A stretch of 64,000 nt of DNA. It comes from Oleiphilus sp. GTDB lineage: Bacteria > Pseudomonadota > Gammaproteobacteria > Pseudomonadales > Oleiphilaceae. Both the position numbers and the translations under genes were made by a program. The notes below the pieces were generated by a model. It searched no databases, had not been told where the DNA came from, and saw only the letters and a program-made list of their open reading frames with translations. Location: the NCBI GenBank assembly GCA_006212045.1, contig PZPK01000022.1, positions 1 through 64,000 of the forward strand, read 5' to 3'. Shown here piece by piece: positions 45,536 to 53,481 of this stretch (within the stretch, counting starts at the first letter, position 1; every line of letters starts with the position of its first letter).

Positions 45536-46561
45536 ATGAGCAAACGAGAAGATGCGCTGAAAAATGCGCTGGCACAAATTGAAAAACAGTTTGGTACCGG
45601 TTCGGTCATGCGGATGGGCGAGCGGACGGATTTGGATATCGAGGCGGTCTCTACCGGTTCCTTGGGGCTGGATATTGCGCTGGGCGTAGGCGGATTACCC
45701 TTGGGGCGCGTGGCGGAAATCTATGGTCCGGAAAGTAGTGGGAAGACCACCTTAACCCTGCAGATCATTGCGCAGGCCCAGCGCAAGAATATGACCTGCG
45801 CCTTTATTGATGCCGAGCACGCGCTGGATCCGATTTATGCAGAGAAGCTGGGTGTGAATGTGGATGACCTGCTGGTGTCTCAGCCCGATACCGGTGAGCA
45901 GGCACTGGAAATCACCGATATGCTGGTACGCTCGCACGCAGTGGATGTTGTCGTGATCGATTCGGTGGCAGCGCTGACCCCCAAGGCCGAAATTGAAGGG
46001 GCAATGGGGGATGCGCATGTGGGCTTGCAAGCACGCCTGATGTCACAGGCATTGCGCAAGCTGACCGGGCATATCAAAGAAGCCAACTGTCTGGTGCTGT
46101 TTATCAACCAGATCCGCATGCGTATAAACGTACTTTTTGGGAACCCTGAGACTACGAGTGGCGGTAACTCGCTTAAATTCTACTCTTCTGTGCGCCTGGA
46201 TATCCGCCGCACGGGGGCGGTGAAGGACGGCGAGGACATCGTGGCCAATGCCACCCGGGTCAAGGTGGTCAAGAACAAGGTGGCGCCACCGTTCAAGACT
46301 GCCGAGTTCGATCTCACCTTCGGTCTCGGCATCGATCGTTGGGCGGAATTGTTGAGTCTGGGTGTGCAAGCCGGGCTGGTCGACAAGAGCGGCGCCTGGT
46401 ATGCCTACAATGGCGAAAAGATTGGTCAGGGCAAGCAGCAGGCCAAGCAATGGCTGCAAGCAAACGACCATGCCGCGGCGGCACTCGAACTTGCGGTGCG
46501 GGCGCATTATTTGCCGCACCTGCAGGCGGAACCGGAAGCTCAGGTCGCCGAGAGCGCCTAG
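45536..46561 (+). CDS. recA: RecA recombinase (plasmid-type second copy?)
   Basis: 341 residues from ATG 45536 (GGGGAG, correct spacing; the ATG at 45530 is too close). All RecA marks are present: Walker [10 protein letters not shown], the MAW-type [16 protein letters not shown] region, Walker [11 protein letters not shown], loop-2-type [19 protein letters not shown]. The C-terminal tail is short and acidic. It lacks recX downstream and pncC/cinA upstream, and I see no canonical LexA box ahead, so this does not look like the usual chromosomal locus. Catalyses strand exchange and LexA co-cleavage. May serve the plasmid's own recombination or fork rescue, next to tus. Confidence 0.95.
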   Translation: MSKREDALKNALAQIEKQFGTGSVMRMGERTDLDIEAVSTGSLGLDIALGVGGLPLGRVAEIYGPESSGKTTLTLQIIAQAQRKNMTCAFIDAEHALDPIYAEKLGVNVDDLLVSQPDTGEQALEITDMLVRSHAVDVVVIDSVAALTPKAEIEGAMGDAHVGLQARLMSQALRKLTGHIKEANCLVLFINQIRMRINVLFGNPETTSGGNSLKFYSSVRLDIRRTGAVKDGEDIVANATRVKVVKNKVAPPFKTAEFDLTFGLGIDRWAELLSLGVQAGLVDKSGAWYAYNGEKIGQGKQQAKQWLQANDHAAAALELAVRAHYLPHLQAEPEAQVAESA

Positions 46562-46568
46562 TTAGCAT

Positions 46569-46591
46569 GGCCTTGGGGCACCCCCAAGGCC
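46569..46591. terminator. Stem-loop between recA and the next gene
   Basis: GGCCTTGGGG/CCCCAAGGCC with a three-base loop, eight bases after the recA stop. No T-tract. Confidence 0.5.
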
Positions 46592-46613
46592 TGCTCAGTC
46601 AAAGGAGAGAGAC

Positions 46614-47069
46614 GTGACACAATTGCACCGGTCCTATGCGGTCTATCGCGGCAATGTCTATGCGCAAATGACTGCCGCGACGCATGAGAAGGCCAACATG
46701 CATACCGTGGTCATTGAAATGAGTCCGCGCGAGCAAGGCAAGGTGCTCCATCACATCAAACTAAAGCAGTCGGTCAACTGGCTTGAATTGCCGGAATTGG
46801 TCGCAGGCTTGATGGGATGGTGTGAGGATGTGCGTGACCGGCATGGGGGGGCCGGCGGTATCCAGTCGCGCCTGCATTGGCAAACGCGGGACACGGACGC
46901 GGTCTGTCAGCTCTGGATGTCCGATCGCGAGCGCCATCTGTCGATCTTTCTCAACCGCGAAGATCGCGTCTATTGGCAGGGCCTTGCGCTGGGCCAGTTG
47001 GCCCGTAACCAGGGCGTCAATCCGCAAACGGCCTTAAGCTTGCTGGCGCACGAATACCGGACGCGCTAG
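46614..47069 (+). CDS. Hypothetical protein after recA
   Basis: 151 residues from GTG 46614 behind AAAGGAGAGA. Soluble, mixed fold. No family recognised. Its position just after recA suggests possible co-transcription. Confidence 0.6.
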   Translation: MTQLHRSYAVYRGNVYAQMTAATHEKANMHTVVIEMSPREQGKVLHHIKLKQSVNWLELPELVAGLMGWCEDVRDRHGGAGGIQSRLHWQTRDTDAVCQLWMSDRERHLSIFLNREDRVYWQGLALGQLARNQGVNPQTALSLLAHEYRTR

Positions 47070-47194
47070 CCGGTGTGGCGGCGCCGGCGTAAAAAATAGT
47101 TTTTAACCACGCCTTTTATACTGAGGGTCTGCCGGATCAGGTTGCAGCATTGCCTGCCCCTGTTGCCATCCATTTTTCACGTGAGGGGGTCATC

Positions 47195-47497
47195 ATGCTC
47201 TACATCGTTAATGCCTCGGGGTACTACTTTAAGGTGCTGCCCGATCCACAGGGTCAGCCATCGATTGATTGCGCGCAGCTGAACAATTGCAGCGTGTTTG
47301 AGAACCCGGAACAGATGTACGCCACGGTCTGCGCACGGCAGAACCTGGATCTGGATGAGGTCGAAGGCTTTGAAATTGGCGTGCGCCTTGGCGCGGATCG
47401 CAGGTATGAGACCAGCGAAAGCCGAGGCTTGTGGTTCCCCGTTGAGCTGGCGGAGGGTCAAACCATCGAGCAGTATATCGCCTCATTTACGCTGTAA
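47195..47497 (+). CDS. Hypothetical protein
   Basis: 100 residues from ATG 47195 (GAGGGGGTC upstream; the frame is open from 47150). Beta-rich, acidic. No family recognised. Confidence 0.5.
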   Translation: MLYIVNASGYYFKVLPDPQGQPSIDCAQLNNCSVFENPEQMYATVCARQNLDLDEVEGFEIGVRLGADRRYETSESRGLWFPVELAEGQTIEQYIASFTL

Positions 47498-47531
47498 ATC
47501 CGGCGCACACCCCGCCCGCGGGGCGAAACCA

Positions 47532-47566
47532 TAATGTGGCCACTGTGTGAAAGCATAATGTGGCCA
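47532..47566. repeat. Direct repeat ATAATGTGGCCA (two copies)
   Basis: Two copies at about 21-bp spacing. Similar GTGGCCA-containing repeats occur at ends of IS21-family elements, but no transposase is present. Possible element scar or protein-binding site. Confidence 0.25.
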
Positions 47567-47659
47567 ACTGCCCGCCTGCGCCGGTATTCCCGCGAAAGCG
47601 CCGTATCGCCACCTGCCGCCAAGGCCGCCGGCCTGCCCTACTAAACACCCCACCCTAAC

Positions 47660-47679
47660 AAAGTTAGGACATCATACAC
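47660..47679 (-). promoter_or_regulatory. Ter-like site 1 (inverted copy)
   Basis: AAAGTTAGGACATCATACAC, the exact reverse complement of the site at 47794. Read on the minus strand it starts GTGTATGATGT, close to the GTATGTTGT part of E. coli Ter. A small CCTAAC/GTTAGG hairpin overlaps it. Confidence 0.5.
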
Positions 47680-47793
47680 TAAGCTGACGCTATCCCACCC
47701 CCGGGCAGCGACCTTTTTATTTACTTTTTTCTCTTTTTTTTCTTTTTTAGCGCCCCGCGATGTGGCCGATTGGTTTTTCAGAACGGTTAGTGG

Positions 47794-47813
47794 GTGTATG
47801 ATGTCCTAACTTT
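47794..47813 (+). promoter_or_regulatory. Ter-like site 2 on the tus promoter
   Basis: GTGTATGATGTCCTAACTTT, 23 bases before the tus ATG. A TTTTCA box 16 bases upstream of TATGAT inside the site would make it the tus -10 region, matching E. coli where TerB covers the tus promoter and Tus represses itself. Confidence 0.5.
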
Positions 47814-47836
47814 AACGCCTTTATCAGGAGAAGCCC

Positions 47837-48766
47837 ATGACAAGCGAGGTCAATGCGGCGGCTGCGCCGGCGCAAGCGAGCGAGTTGCACGATATTATCG
47901 GGCGCGTCGAAGACGCAACGGCGCTGCTGAGTACGCTGTTGCGCCGCCATGCGTACGATGCCCAGGTCTTCACCCTGCCCCGGGTCTCGCGCGATGAGGA
48001 AGCGGCATTTCTGACCAACGAGGCGCGCGGGGATTACCCCTATACCGCGGTCACGCCGGTGACCGGGGACGATGCGATTGCGCAAGCCGCCCAAAGTTAT
48101 GGTCGGTTCCATGGTGATCCGGATTTGAGTGGGCGCTTCGTGTATCGCCTGCCCGGTTACATCGCGGTGCGCGATGCCAAGGGCGAGATTCTGGAAACCA
48201 TACGAGGGGTCAATACGCTGCGGGCCCACCTCGAGAAGCGGGCGTTATCCATCACCGACCGCAATATGCGTTGGGACAGTTTCCACACGGGCAAAGACTA
48301 CCGGATTGCACTGCAGTGTACGCGCAGCGTGTTGTTTTTTGACCAACCCGTATACAGCGTGGGATTCAGCTGGGTGCAAAAACGCAGCAGCACACCCTTA
48401 AGTTATGCCGAGGTGCAGAAAAAGATTCATGACTCGATCCGGATCCACGGGCCGACCCAAAACGCCGGCTGGCACGTGGCCCGGGAGCAGGAGCTCGAGG
48501 CGTTGTCGAAGGTGCCAAGTACTGCCCAGTTTGTCCTGCGACGCACCTTAAGGCCCCGGCCGATGTGTAATCTGCGCACACAGGATCGCCAGGCGTTTCA
48601 GCGCGACGGTTATCTGCCGATTATCTTGCTGAACGCGGAGCCTCCTTTTAAAGTGTCGCCGCTCAAGGATTACGATCCCGGTCGCCAAAAACGAAAACCG
48701 CGTGCCAACCAGGCCCGCTATCACCTGATCTCGTCGTACTATCACCTGTACATGCGTGAGCGCTGA
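47837..48766 (+). CDS. tus: Tus-family replication terminator protein
   Basis: 309 residues, the same length as E. coli Tus. Colinear similarity by eye: VFTLPRV with VFSLPEV, RLPGYIAV with RLPGVLCY, RWDSFHTGKDYRIALQCTR with RFEWVHRHLPGLITLNAYR (ungapped; His150 falls on Tus His144, part of the pocket that traps the flipped cytosine), and the end PIILLN..DYDPGRQKRKPRANQ..HLY with PLIALIN..NYD..R.KPQAQ..HLY. Known role: bound to Ter, it stops replication forks from one side. AGGAG precedes the ATG. The two inverted Ter-like sites lie directly upstream. Confidence 0.85.
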   Translation: MTSEVNAAAAPAQASELHDIIGRVEDATALLSTLLRRHAYDAQVFTLPRVSRDEEAAFLTNEARGDYPYTAVTPVTGDDAIAQAAQSYGRFHGDPDLSGRFVYRLPGYIAVRDAKGEILETIRGVNTLRAHLEKRALSITDRNMRWDSFHTGKDYRIALQCTRSVLFFDQPVYSVGFSWVQKRSSTPLSYAEVQKKIHDSIRIHGPTQNAGWHVAREQELEALSKVPSTAQFVLRRTLRPRPMCNLRTQDRQAFQRDGYLPIILLNAEPPFKVSPLKDYDPGRQKRKPRANQARYHLISSYYHLYMRER

Positions 48767-48852
48767 CACAAGGTGGTCTGTGAAGGTATTGGCGCATGTG
48801 TCGTAACGACGGGCACGGCGATGGCGGGCCGCGCCAGTGATGGGCATGTGAT

Positions 48853-48880
48853 GCCTGCCCGCCGATCGCGATGGGCAGGC
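48853..48880. terminator. Stem-loop after tus
   Basis: GCCTGCCC/GGGCAGGC with a 12-base loop containing GCGATCGC-like bases. No T-tract. Confidence 0.45.
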
Positions 48881-48923
48881 CTACACGGTACTTGGAAGAT
48901 GTACGTATTGTTGTATACTAGTA

Positions 48924-48932
48924 TTGCATAGT
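48924..48932 (+). promoter_or_regulatory. TTGCATAGT operator-like word just after a promoter
   Basis: TTGGAA (48893 region) and TATACT 16 bases on form a good sigma-70 pair; TTGCATAGT follows within a few bases, near the transcription start. A bound regulator would repress the gene at 49068. Confidence 0.5.
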
Positions 48933-49006
48933 GATCCTACGCCCTCCGGCATCGTCTCTGATTGACTCTCCAATGCATTGTGCTCCTGCCTGCTCGTCAG
49001 CACGCA

Positions 49007-49042
49007 AGAACGCAACCGTTCTATTCCCCCTCGGGACCTTTC
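49007..49042 (+). ncRNA. Two-hairpin leader RNA, copy 2
   Basis: AGAACG-CAAC-CGTTCT, linker AT, then TCCC-CCTC-GGGA and CCTTTC, ending about 26 bases before ATG 49068. Confidence 0.65.
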
Positions 49043-49067
49043 ATTACCACTATTTGGAGAATTTATT

Positions 49068-49454
49068 ATGAGCATTTATAGCTGCTATTTAGTTGACCAT
49101 GCCGAGATACTGCCGAAGATACCTGCGGTCCATCCCGTCATGTACTGCCACCACATCACGGTGGCGTACGGCATCCCAAGGACTTCAGCGTTTCCTGAAT
49201 GGGTATCCGCCAAAGTCGTCGGCATTGCAGTAGATTATCAGTGTCAGGCACTGGTTTGTGAGATCGATGGCACCACTGAGCGAAAAAGTGGTGGAACATT
49301 CCACATCACGGTCAGCGTGAAAGACGGGGTCAAACCGGTCTACAGCAACGACCTTATTGAAAAAGGCTGGCAGCCGATTGACGCACCATTTGCGATCAGT
49401 GCCATACCGGCATTGGTTAAAGATGGAATTGTCTCAACGGCAGAGTTACCGTAA
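49068..49454 (+). CDS. Hypothetical protein with two-hairpin leader
   Basis: 128 residues from ATG 49068 (TTGGAG upstream; the frame is open from 48978). Mixed beta fold with cysteines in the first half (SCYLV, YCHHI, LVCEI). A HITVAYG-like stretch and HITVSVKDG recall 2H-phosphoesterase spacing (two HxT), but at only 128 residues this is a guess. Followed by a strong terminator. Confidence 0.6.
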   Translation: MSIYSCYLVDHAEILPKIPAVHPVMYCHHITVAYGIPRTSAFPEWVSAKVVGIAVDYQCQALVCEIDGTTERKSGGTFHITVSVKDGVKPVYSNDLIEKGWQPIDAPFAISAIPALVKDGIVSTAELP

Positions 49455-49469
49455 CGGTACCCTGCCCCT

Positions 49470-49501
49470 GGACTCTGGTTTTTACCGGAGTCTTTTTTTT
49501 T
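49470..49501 (+). terminator. Rho-independent terminator
   Basis: GACTC..GG/CC..GAGTC stem then nine T, downstream of the gene ending at 49454. Confidence 0.9.
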
Positions 49502-49506
49502 GAGGC

Positions 49507-49537
49507 AAAAAAAAACTAGACCAAAGGTCTAGTTTTT
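49507..49537 (-). terminator. Rho-independent terminator for the minus-strand pair
   Basis: AAAAACTAGACC/GGTCTAGTTTTT with an AAA loop. The A-run on the plus strand gives a T-run for minus-strand transcripts ending after 49550. Confidence 0.85.
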
Positions 49538-49549
49538 CTATGCATTTGA

Positions 49550-49711
49550 TTACTCATCTAACCCAGCATCTTCTCGATCCTTTCTGCGAACAGAAGGACT
49601 AAGTTCAGTCAGGTAGAAATGTATCACTCCTGCACCTACCACCAGGCAGATAGCATACGCGATAATCAGTAACATTTGAGGGATATCCATAATACTCAAG
49701 ACCGTATTCAT
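49550..49711 (-). CDS. Small single-span membrane protein
   Basis: 53 residues with AGGAG eight bases before the ATG, ending just before a terminator. Short N-terminus, one span (about 12-33: LLIIAYAICLVVGAGVIHF), then a charged tail RRKDREDAGLDE. Probably cotranscribed with the gene at 49769. Confidence 0.6.
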   Translation of the reverse strand: MNTVLSIMDIPQMLLIIAYAICLVVGAGVIHFYLTELSPSVRRKDREDAGLDE

Positions 49712-49768
49712 GGTTTGCTCCTAATTATAGTGGATTGAAGAATTTTTTAAAGGTCCCCACAGCACTAC

Positions 49769-50005
49769 TTAAGGGGGACGATCTTCCAACTCATCAATCT
49801 CAGACTGAATCTCGCGGGCGGAGTACTCTTCTAACCAAATACCACCTACGCAAAGCCCGAACGCCATTACACTGAGCGCACCAGCGGCCTCCTCAGAGAG
49901 GTTAATCACCACGGTGCCGACAGCAAAACCGGCAGCGTACTTTGCGGATTTCGCCCAAACCATGGTCCGGGCATACTTACGTTTTAACTTTCTAACATTA
50001 TTCAT
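49769..50005 (-). CDS. Small membrane protein with two-hairpin leader
   Basis: 78 residues behind GAGGTAAG. Very basic N-terminus (KLKRKYARTMVWAKSAKYA), two short spans and an acidic end. No family recognised. It carries a leader-RNA copy (50031-50067). Confidence 0.6.
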   Translation of the reverse strand: MNNVRKLKRKYARTMVWAKSAKYAAGFAVGTVVINLSEEAAGALSVMAFGLCVGGIWLEEYSAREIQSEIDELEDRPP

Positions 50006-50030
50006 ACTTACCTCAACTTAATAAGTCCAT

Positions 50031-50067
50031 GAGAAATCCCGCAGGGGATTGAAACGATTGCGTTTCT
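50031..50067 (-). ncRNA. Two-hairpin leader RNA, copy 3
   Basis: On the minus strand: GAAAC-G-CAAT-C-GTTTC, then AATCCC-CTGC-GGGATT, then TCTC, about 25 bases before ATG 50005. The plus-strand text ends GGGATTGAAAC and so looks like a CRISPR repeat end, but it is single. Confidence 0.65.
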
Positions 50068-50268
50068 GCATAGCGGACTATCAGCAAGGCAACCTTTGAG
50101 GTAGGTGTGATGTGGCTGTCACCGGGCATTTACCAGAGCCGTAAAGTCGCCATCGGTGCATGGATTACACTGCGTTGATGTTCAGAGATTACATACAAAG
50201 AGGAGTGCCGAGAGGCAGACTGGTGGGCGCTTGGTGGTAAGGGCATGGCTTCGATGCATCCGAATCGA

Positions 50269-50295
50269 GAGAGACCCGCGCGCCTGGGGTCTCTC
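50269..50295 (-). terminator. Stem-loop downstream of HU
   Basis: GAGAGACCC/GGGTCTCTC with a short loop, 35 bases beyond the HU stop. No T-tract. Confidence 0.5.
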
Positions 50296-50329
50296 ACCGG
50301 ATGGCCACCATTAGTCGCCCATTATGTGA

Positions 50330-50602
50330 TTAATTGACGGCGTCTTTCAGCGCGCGTCCAGGTTTGAATTTTACAACCTTGGATGCCGCGATGATCATTT
50401 CCTCACCGGTCTTCGGGTTACGCCCGGTCCGACTGGCGCGATCTGCGACACTAAAGGTGCCAAACCCCATCAGCTGCAGACTATCGCCCTTGGCAAGCCC
50501 ACTTGAGAGCGTCTCGAGAAACCCGTCAAGGGCTCTTCCGGCGGCGGCTTTTGATATATCTGCGCTATCGGCAATGGCGTTGATCATATCCGATTTATTC
50601 AT
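50330..50602 (-). CDS. HU-family DNA-binding protein
   Basis: 90 residues, the usual HU length. [25 protein letters not shown], then GFGTFSV and [23 protein letters not shown] with the DNA-gripping beta arm and its proline. Bends and wraps DNA; plasmid copies may support replication, partition or fork control near the origin or terminus. Confidence 0.95.
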   Translation of the reverse strand: MNKSDMINAIADSADISKAAAGRALDGFLETLSSGLAKGDSLQLMGFGTFSVADRASRTGRNPKTGEEMIIAASKVVKFKPGRALKDAVN

Positions 50603-50732
50603 TGTGCGTGCTTCCTCTTGTCGTCGACGTTCAATACAGGCGGCCTATGCGTACCGACTGTACGGTCAGTGTTCTTGCGTCGAGCAAAAGTATACATCAA
50701 TTTCTGACCCTGCACATTGTTTCGATGTTCTT

Positions 50733-50741
50733 ACTATGCAA
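50733..50741 (+). promoter_or_regulatory. ACTATGCAA operator-like word on a promoter
   Basis: Located 28 bases before the ATG at 50769, over the likely -10 (TTGTTT lies about 17 bases upstream of it). Confidence 0.5.
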
Positions 50742-50768
50742 TACTACACGAAAAATAAGGAACAACAT

Positions 50769-51074
50769 ATGACATCAACACGCAAACAGTACGCCATTTA
50801 CCTGAAACCCGAGATTGCCCGGTGGCACCGGTTGCAAGCGATCCGGACAGGGGCTTTCTTACCACACTATTTGCGTGCCCTATTTCAGCTGCCAATCAAA
50901 GTCGATCATGATCAACCTCGCCTGACCATGACCTTAAGCGAAGACGAACGAAGATCGCTGGCAGAGCGCTTTGATTTTGATCCGAATGATGACCAACAAG
51001 TCCGGCAAGCACTGCGTGCTGCACTGGTCAACCGGTACAACTGCGCAGATTCTCAGGCGTCCCCTGGCATTTAG
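50769..51074 (+). CDS. Small basic hypothetical protein
   Basis: 101 residues with AAGGA eight bases before the ATG. The N-terminus KQYAIYLKPEIARWHRLQAI suggests a small DNA-binding (possibly ribbon-helix-helix type) start; the C-terminal half is acidic and helical (LSEDERRSLAERFDFD). Promoter carries the operator-like word, so it may belong to the plasmid-wide regulon or be a candidate for its regulator. Confidence 0.5.
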   Translation: MTSTRKQYAIYLKPEIARWHRLQAIRTGAFLPHYLRALFQLPIKVDHDQPRLTMTLSEDERRSLAERFDFDPNDDQQVRQALRAALVNRYNCADSQASPGI

Positions 51075-51095
51075 TCGTTCTCAGGGTTTCTATAC

Positions 51096-51117
51096 ACCTC
51101 CTTCGGGAGGTTTTTTT
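51096..51117 (+). terminator. Rho-independent terminator
   Basis: ACCTCC-TTCG-GGAGGT with a seven-T run, after the gene ending at 51074. Confidence 0.9.
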
Positions 51118-51182
51118 GGGCCCTGTTCTTTGCGCAACACCCGCCAGTTGAATCGGGTGCCTCCCACGATACAGAACAGGGC

Positions 51183-51743
51183 TTACCGAACCAGCTCTCC
51201 ACAATCTTGACATCTGACCGGATAACCGTGGTAGATCTCCGGCAAGTAACCTCGAATCGAGAGTCGCCTCAAGGCCGAGGTGAGCATGATATTCTCTGCG
51301 GTTTTATTGCCTTGAAATGGCTTGTGGTGCCATAAGGTATTGGGCGGAAATCCATGGATTTTCTGAATGGTCTTGGCGGTGGCATAGAGCAAGCCCCACC
51401 CGGGTGGCAGTTCGCTTTTATCGATTACCCCTTTGGGACACAGATAGAATCTCCAGTCTCCCATTCCCTCACCGCTATCATTACGAAAAGGTTTGTACTT
51501 GTCTGCAAGAAAATCTGATCGTGTCGCTTTGCACTCGATGAGTATCGATACCCCATCCCGCCATCCAATCGCATCTGGCTGTTCACGCGTAGCGGCTTTA
51601 AACGGTTCTCGAATGACCACTGCACAGTGCTGTTTTTTCAAAAACTGTTCTGCCCGATGACAGAGCAAGGTGTGTTCAGATGGTTTTTTCTCGGGTGGCG
51701 GCGAGAAGTGCTTTACTGCGGGTGTTGATTTTATGAACGCCAT
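51183..51743 (-). CDS. PD-(D/E)XK nuclease-like protein
   Basis: 186 residues from ATG 51743 (GTG 51752 possible). REQPDAIGWRDGVSILIECK then ATRSDFLADKYKPFR gives the D-x(n)-ExK catalytic core; GDWRFYLCPKGVI and LPPGWGLLY continue a small nuclease family familiar from phages and plasmids. C-terminal CQDCGEL may hold zinc. Likely cuts or repairs DNA; the exact substrate is unknown. Last gene of the minus-strand 51-55 kb run. Confidence 0.7.
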   Translation of the reverse strand: MAFIKSTPAVKHFSPPPEKKPSEHTLLCHRAEQFLKKQHCAVVIREPFKAATREQPDAIGWRDGVSILIECKATRSDFLADKYKPFRNDSGEGMGDWRFYLCPKGVIDKSELPPGWGLLYATAKTIQKIHGFPPNTLWHHKPFQGNKTAENIMLTSALRRLSIRGYLPEIYHGYPVRCQDCGELVR

Positions 51744-51777
51744 GTATCGCACCGGATTGACTGGAGGGACGTGTCAC

Positions 51778-52203
51778 TTAGTCGGGCTGCTGGCATTGTT
51801 CACATACCCCTTGAGCATGGGTTGTATCTGTCGGCGCACAGCTGTCCAAATTGGCACTCAATTCACGGCCATAAAATAAATGGGAGTGATGGGCATGGAT
51901 GTGGCGTTTTTCGAACGCGATCGCTTTGGCACGGTCACGAAAACCCCGGTGGCACTGCCCTTCAAGCAGCACCATCCAGGTCACGGGCCAATGGCGTGTC
52001 CATTGCGCTACTCGACTGTTATCGCTCACCAGCCAACGGAGACTCACAAAGACCACTCGCAGCAAGGGGTTCTGAGGCACCACGTGGGATACACGACGCG
52101 ATTCAATGGTTTCACAAGGCTGACCATCCAGGAGCTCATCCTTGAAACAAGAAAGCGTACCATCCTTGATATAAAACACTCTGGGAGCTGATTCACTCTG
52201 CAT
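51778..52203 (-). CDS. Hypothetical protein
   Basis: 141 residues, starting three bases after the upstream stop, so clearly coupled. Contains His/Cys-rich segments (KRHIHAHHSHLFYG, CEQCQQ). No family recognised. Confidence 0.45.
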   Translation of the reverse strand: MQSESAPRVFYIKDGTLSCFKDELLDGQPCETIESRRVSHVVPQNPLLRVVFVSLRWLVSDNSRVAQWTRHWPVTWMVLLEGQCHRGFRDRAKAIAFEKRHIHAHHSHLFYGRELSANLDSCAPTDTTHAQGVCEQCQQPD

Positions 52204-52206
52204 AGA

Positions 52207-52875
52207 TTAGTCCAGATTGACGCGCCGTTTCGTATAGCTGATTTCCGGCTTCTTCGCCGGCTTCACCACTTTTGCGATGGGCGTGGGCTTTAGGTTCTTT
52301 TTGGCCGGGCTTAGGGCTTGACGCCGGGTCTGAACCTCACGAATCAGTGCATCGACATCCGGCTCAGGTGTCGTATCGCGCGTCGCCCTTACGGGGGGGT
52401 ACGGTAAAAACGTGTAGCCGATCGCTATGACCAGTACAAGCAACAAACCGATGAACTTCCAAGCAAGATTTTCGGTCAGGTATGCAGCGGGACGGTCTTT
52501 CTCCCAGTATTGCTGCAAGGCCTCGATGGACTCTGGGGGAGCTTGAACGGTGAGCTTCAGGTTCTTGTTGACCGATTCGATCTCTTTCAACACCGCATAT
52601 TCTCCAAGGACACTGGCGACGTAGTCTTGCGGGGTCTCCCACTTCGCAGTCGTGGTGCCGGTCGAGCTGCAGTCACCTGACACGATCCGGGAATCATCTG
52701 GATAGGCATTGCAGATCAGTGTTTCATCACCCTCTCGCTTCACCACATGGCGGTACACAAAGAACGAGATCGACTTCATTGGTCCGTCATAGTGTGGCTC
52801 GCCTTCTGTCTCTTGCGCAGTGGCATCTGCAGTGATCAGCAACATCAGGACGAGTGCAAGATTGAACGCTTTCAT
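52207..52875 (-). CDS. Exported or membrane protein of the Ycf46-like operon
   Basis: 222 residues. A signal sequence (MKAFNLALVLMLLITADATA), a periplasmic-type stretch with two or three cysteines, a second span (about 139-157: FIGLLLVLVIAIGYTFL) and a basic cytosolic tail. Inference: links the cytosolic ATPase module to the envelope. No family recognised. Confidence 0.6.
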   Translation of the reverse strand: MKAFNLALVLMLLITADATAQETEGEPHYDGPMKSISFFVYRHVVKREGDETLICNAYPDDSRIVSGDCSSTGTTTAKWETPQDYVASVLGEYAVLKEIESVNKNLKLTVQAPPESIEALQQYWEKDRPAAYLTENLAWKFIGLLLVLVIAIGYTFLPYPPVRATRDTTPEPDVDALIREVQTRRQALSPAKKNLKPTPIAKVVKPAKKPEISYTKRRVNLD

Positions 52876-52897
52876 AGCGGACCTCGAGTCAATTGCA

Positions 52898-53092
52898 CTA
52901 CGCGTCGATACAGCTGGTGTTCACCTGGCTATCGAGTGGCTCAAGTTCATACTCTGGCTTTAATGTCACCTCCTGGATCAGGAGGTTTTCCGGGCGAATT
53001 TTTTCTTCAAGCTCCGTGCAACTTTTGCCTTCAAAGCCCTTGAAATCAAGTTGTACTGAGCCGTTGTGTATTTCGATGGTGATCTGCTTCAT
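52898..53092 (-). CDS. DUF2997-like protein
   Basis: 64 residues. MKQITIEIHNGSVQLDFKGF then EGKSC fits DUF2997 (MKQITIEI...xGFxGKSC). This family is typically found with DUF1257 and an AAA ATPase, exactly the arrangement here (one-base gap to DUF1257). Confidence 0.75.
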   Translation of the reverse strand: MKQITIEIHNGSVQLDFKGFEGKSCTELEEKIRPENLLIQEVTLKPEYELEPLDSQVNTSCIDA

Positions 53093-53093
53093 C

Positions 53094-53477
53094 TTACGCG
53101 GCCTCCACTGCTTGAATTTGGATCATTCCGTTGTCCAGCTCGACAAGCTCTGTGTCGAAGCCCTGCTCCGCCAACTGTTCCTGGTAGACGAACGCACAGT
53201 AACGATCCTGTATCTTTGCAGACGCGGTTCGCTGCCAAGCGCTGCTCATTGCTTCTTGATATTGGAGATAGCGACCATTGTGCAGACTGAATCCCAGCCG
53301 GTCAGCTTTTTGGCTCGGTCCGATCAACACTAGGTCATAGGTGTTTCGCGTCATTCCTGCGCCAACTTGATACAATTTTTCCTTCTCACAAATCTGCCCT
53401 AGCCCTTCCATTGCTTTGAGCAGTGTCTGGCGGCAGGAATAGGCGTATTTGAGTTGGGCACGGACGATATGGCTCAT
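53094..53477 (-). CDS. DUF1257 (Ycf35-like) protein
   Basis: 127 residues from ATG 53477 (AGGAG upstream; the frame is open to 53582). MSHIV at the start, a YLQYQEA-type middle and QGFDTELVELDNGMIQIQ at the end fit DUF1257, called Ycf35 in plastids and cyanobacteria. Begins five bases after the ATPase gene's stop. Function unknown; partner of the ATPase by gene order. Confidence 0.7.
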   Translation of the reverse strand: MSHIVRAQLKYAYSCRQTLLKAMEGLGQICEKEKLYQVGAGMTRNTYDLVLIGPSQKADRLGFSLHNGRYLQYQEAMSSAWQRTASAKIQDRYCAFVYQEQLAEQGFDTELVELDNGMIQIQAVEAA

Positions 53478-53481
53478 AAGG

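Noticed and set aside
47532-47566. Insertion sequence
   Set aside because: Only a short direct repeat; no transposase fragment or paired end within reach.
50031-50067. CRISPR repeat-like end (GGGATTGAAAC)
   Set aside because: Single copy, no spacers or cas genes; the same layout recurs as mRNA leaders of five other genes.
51880-52191. Plus-strand ORF opposite the 51778-52203 gene
   Set aside because: The minus-strand gene is tightly coupled to its upstream neighbour (three-base gap) and fits the operon.
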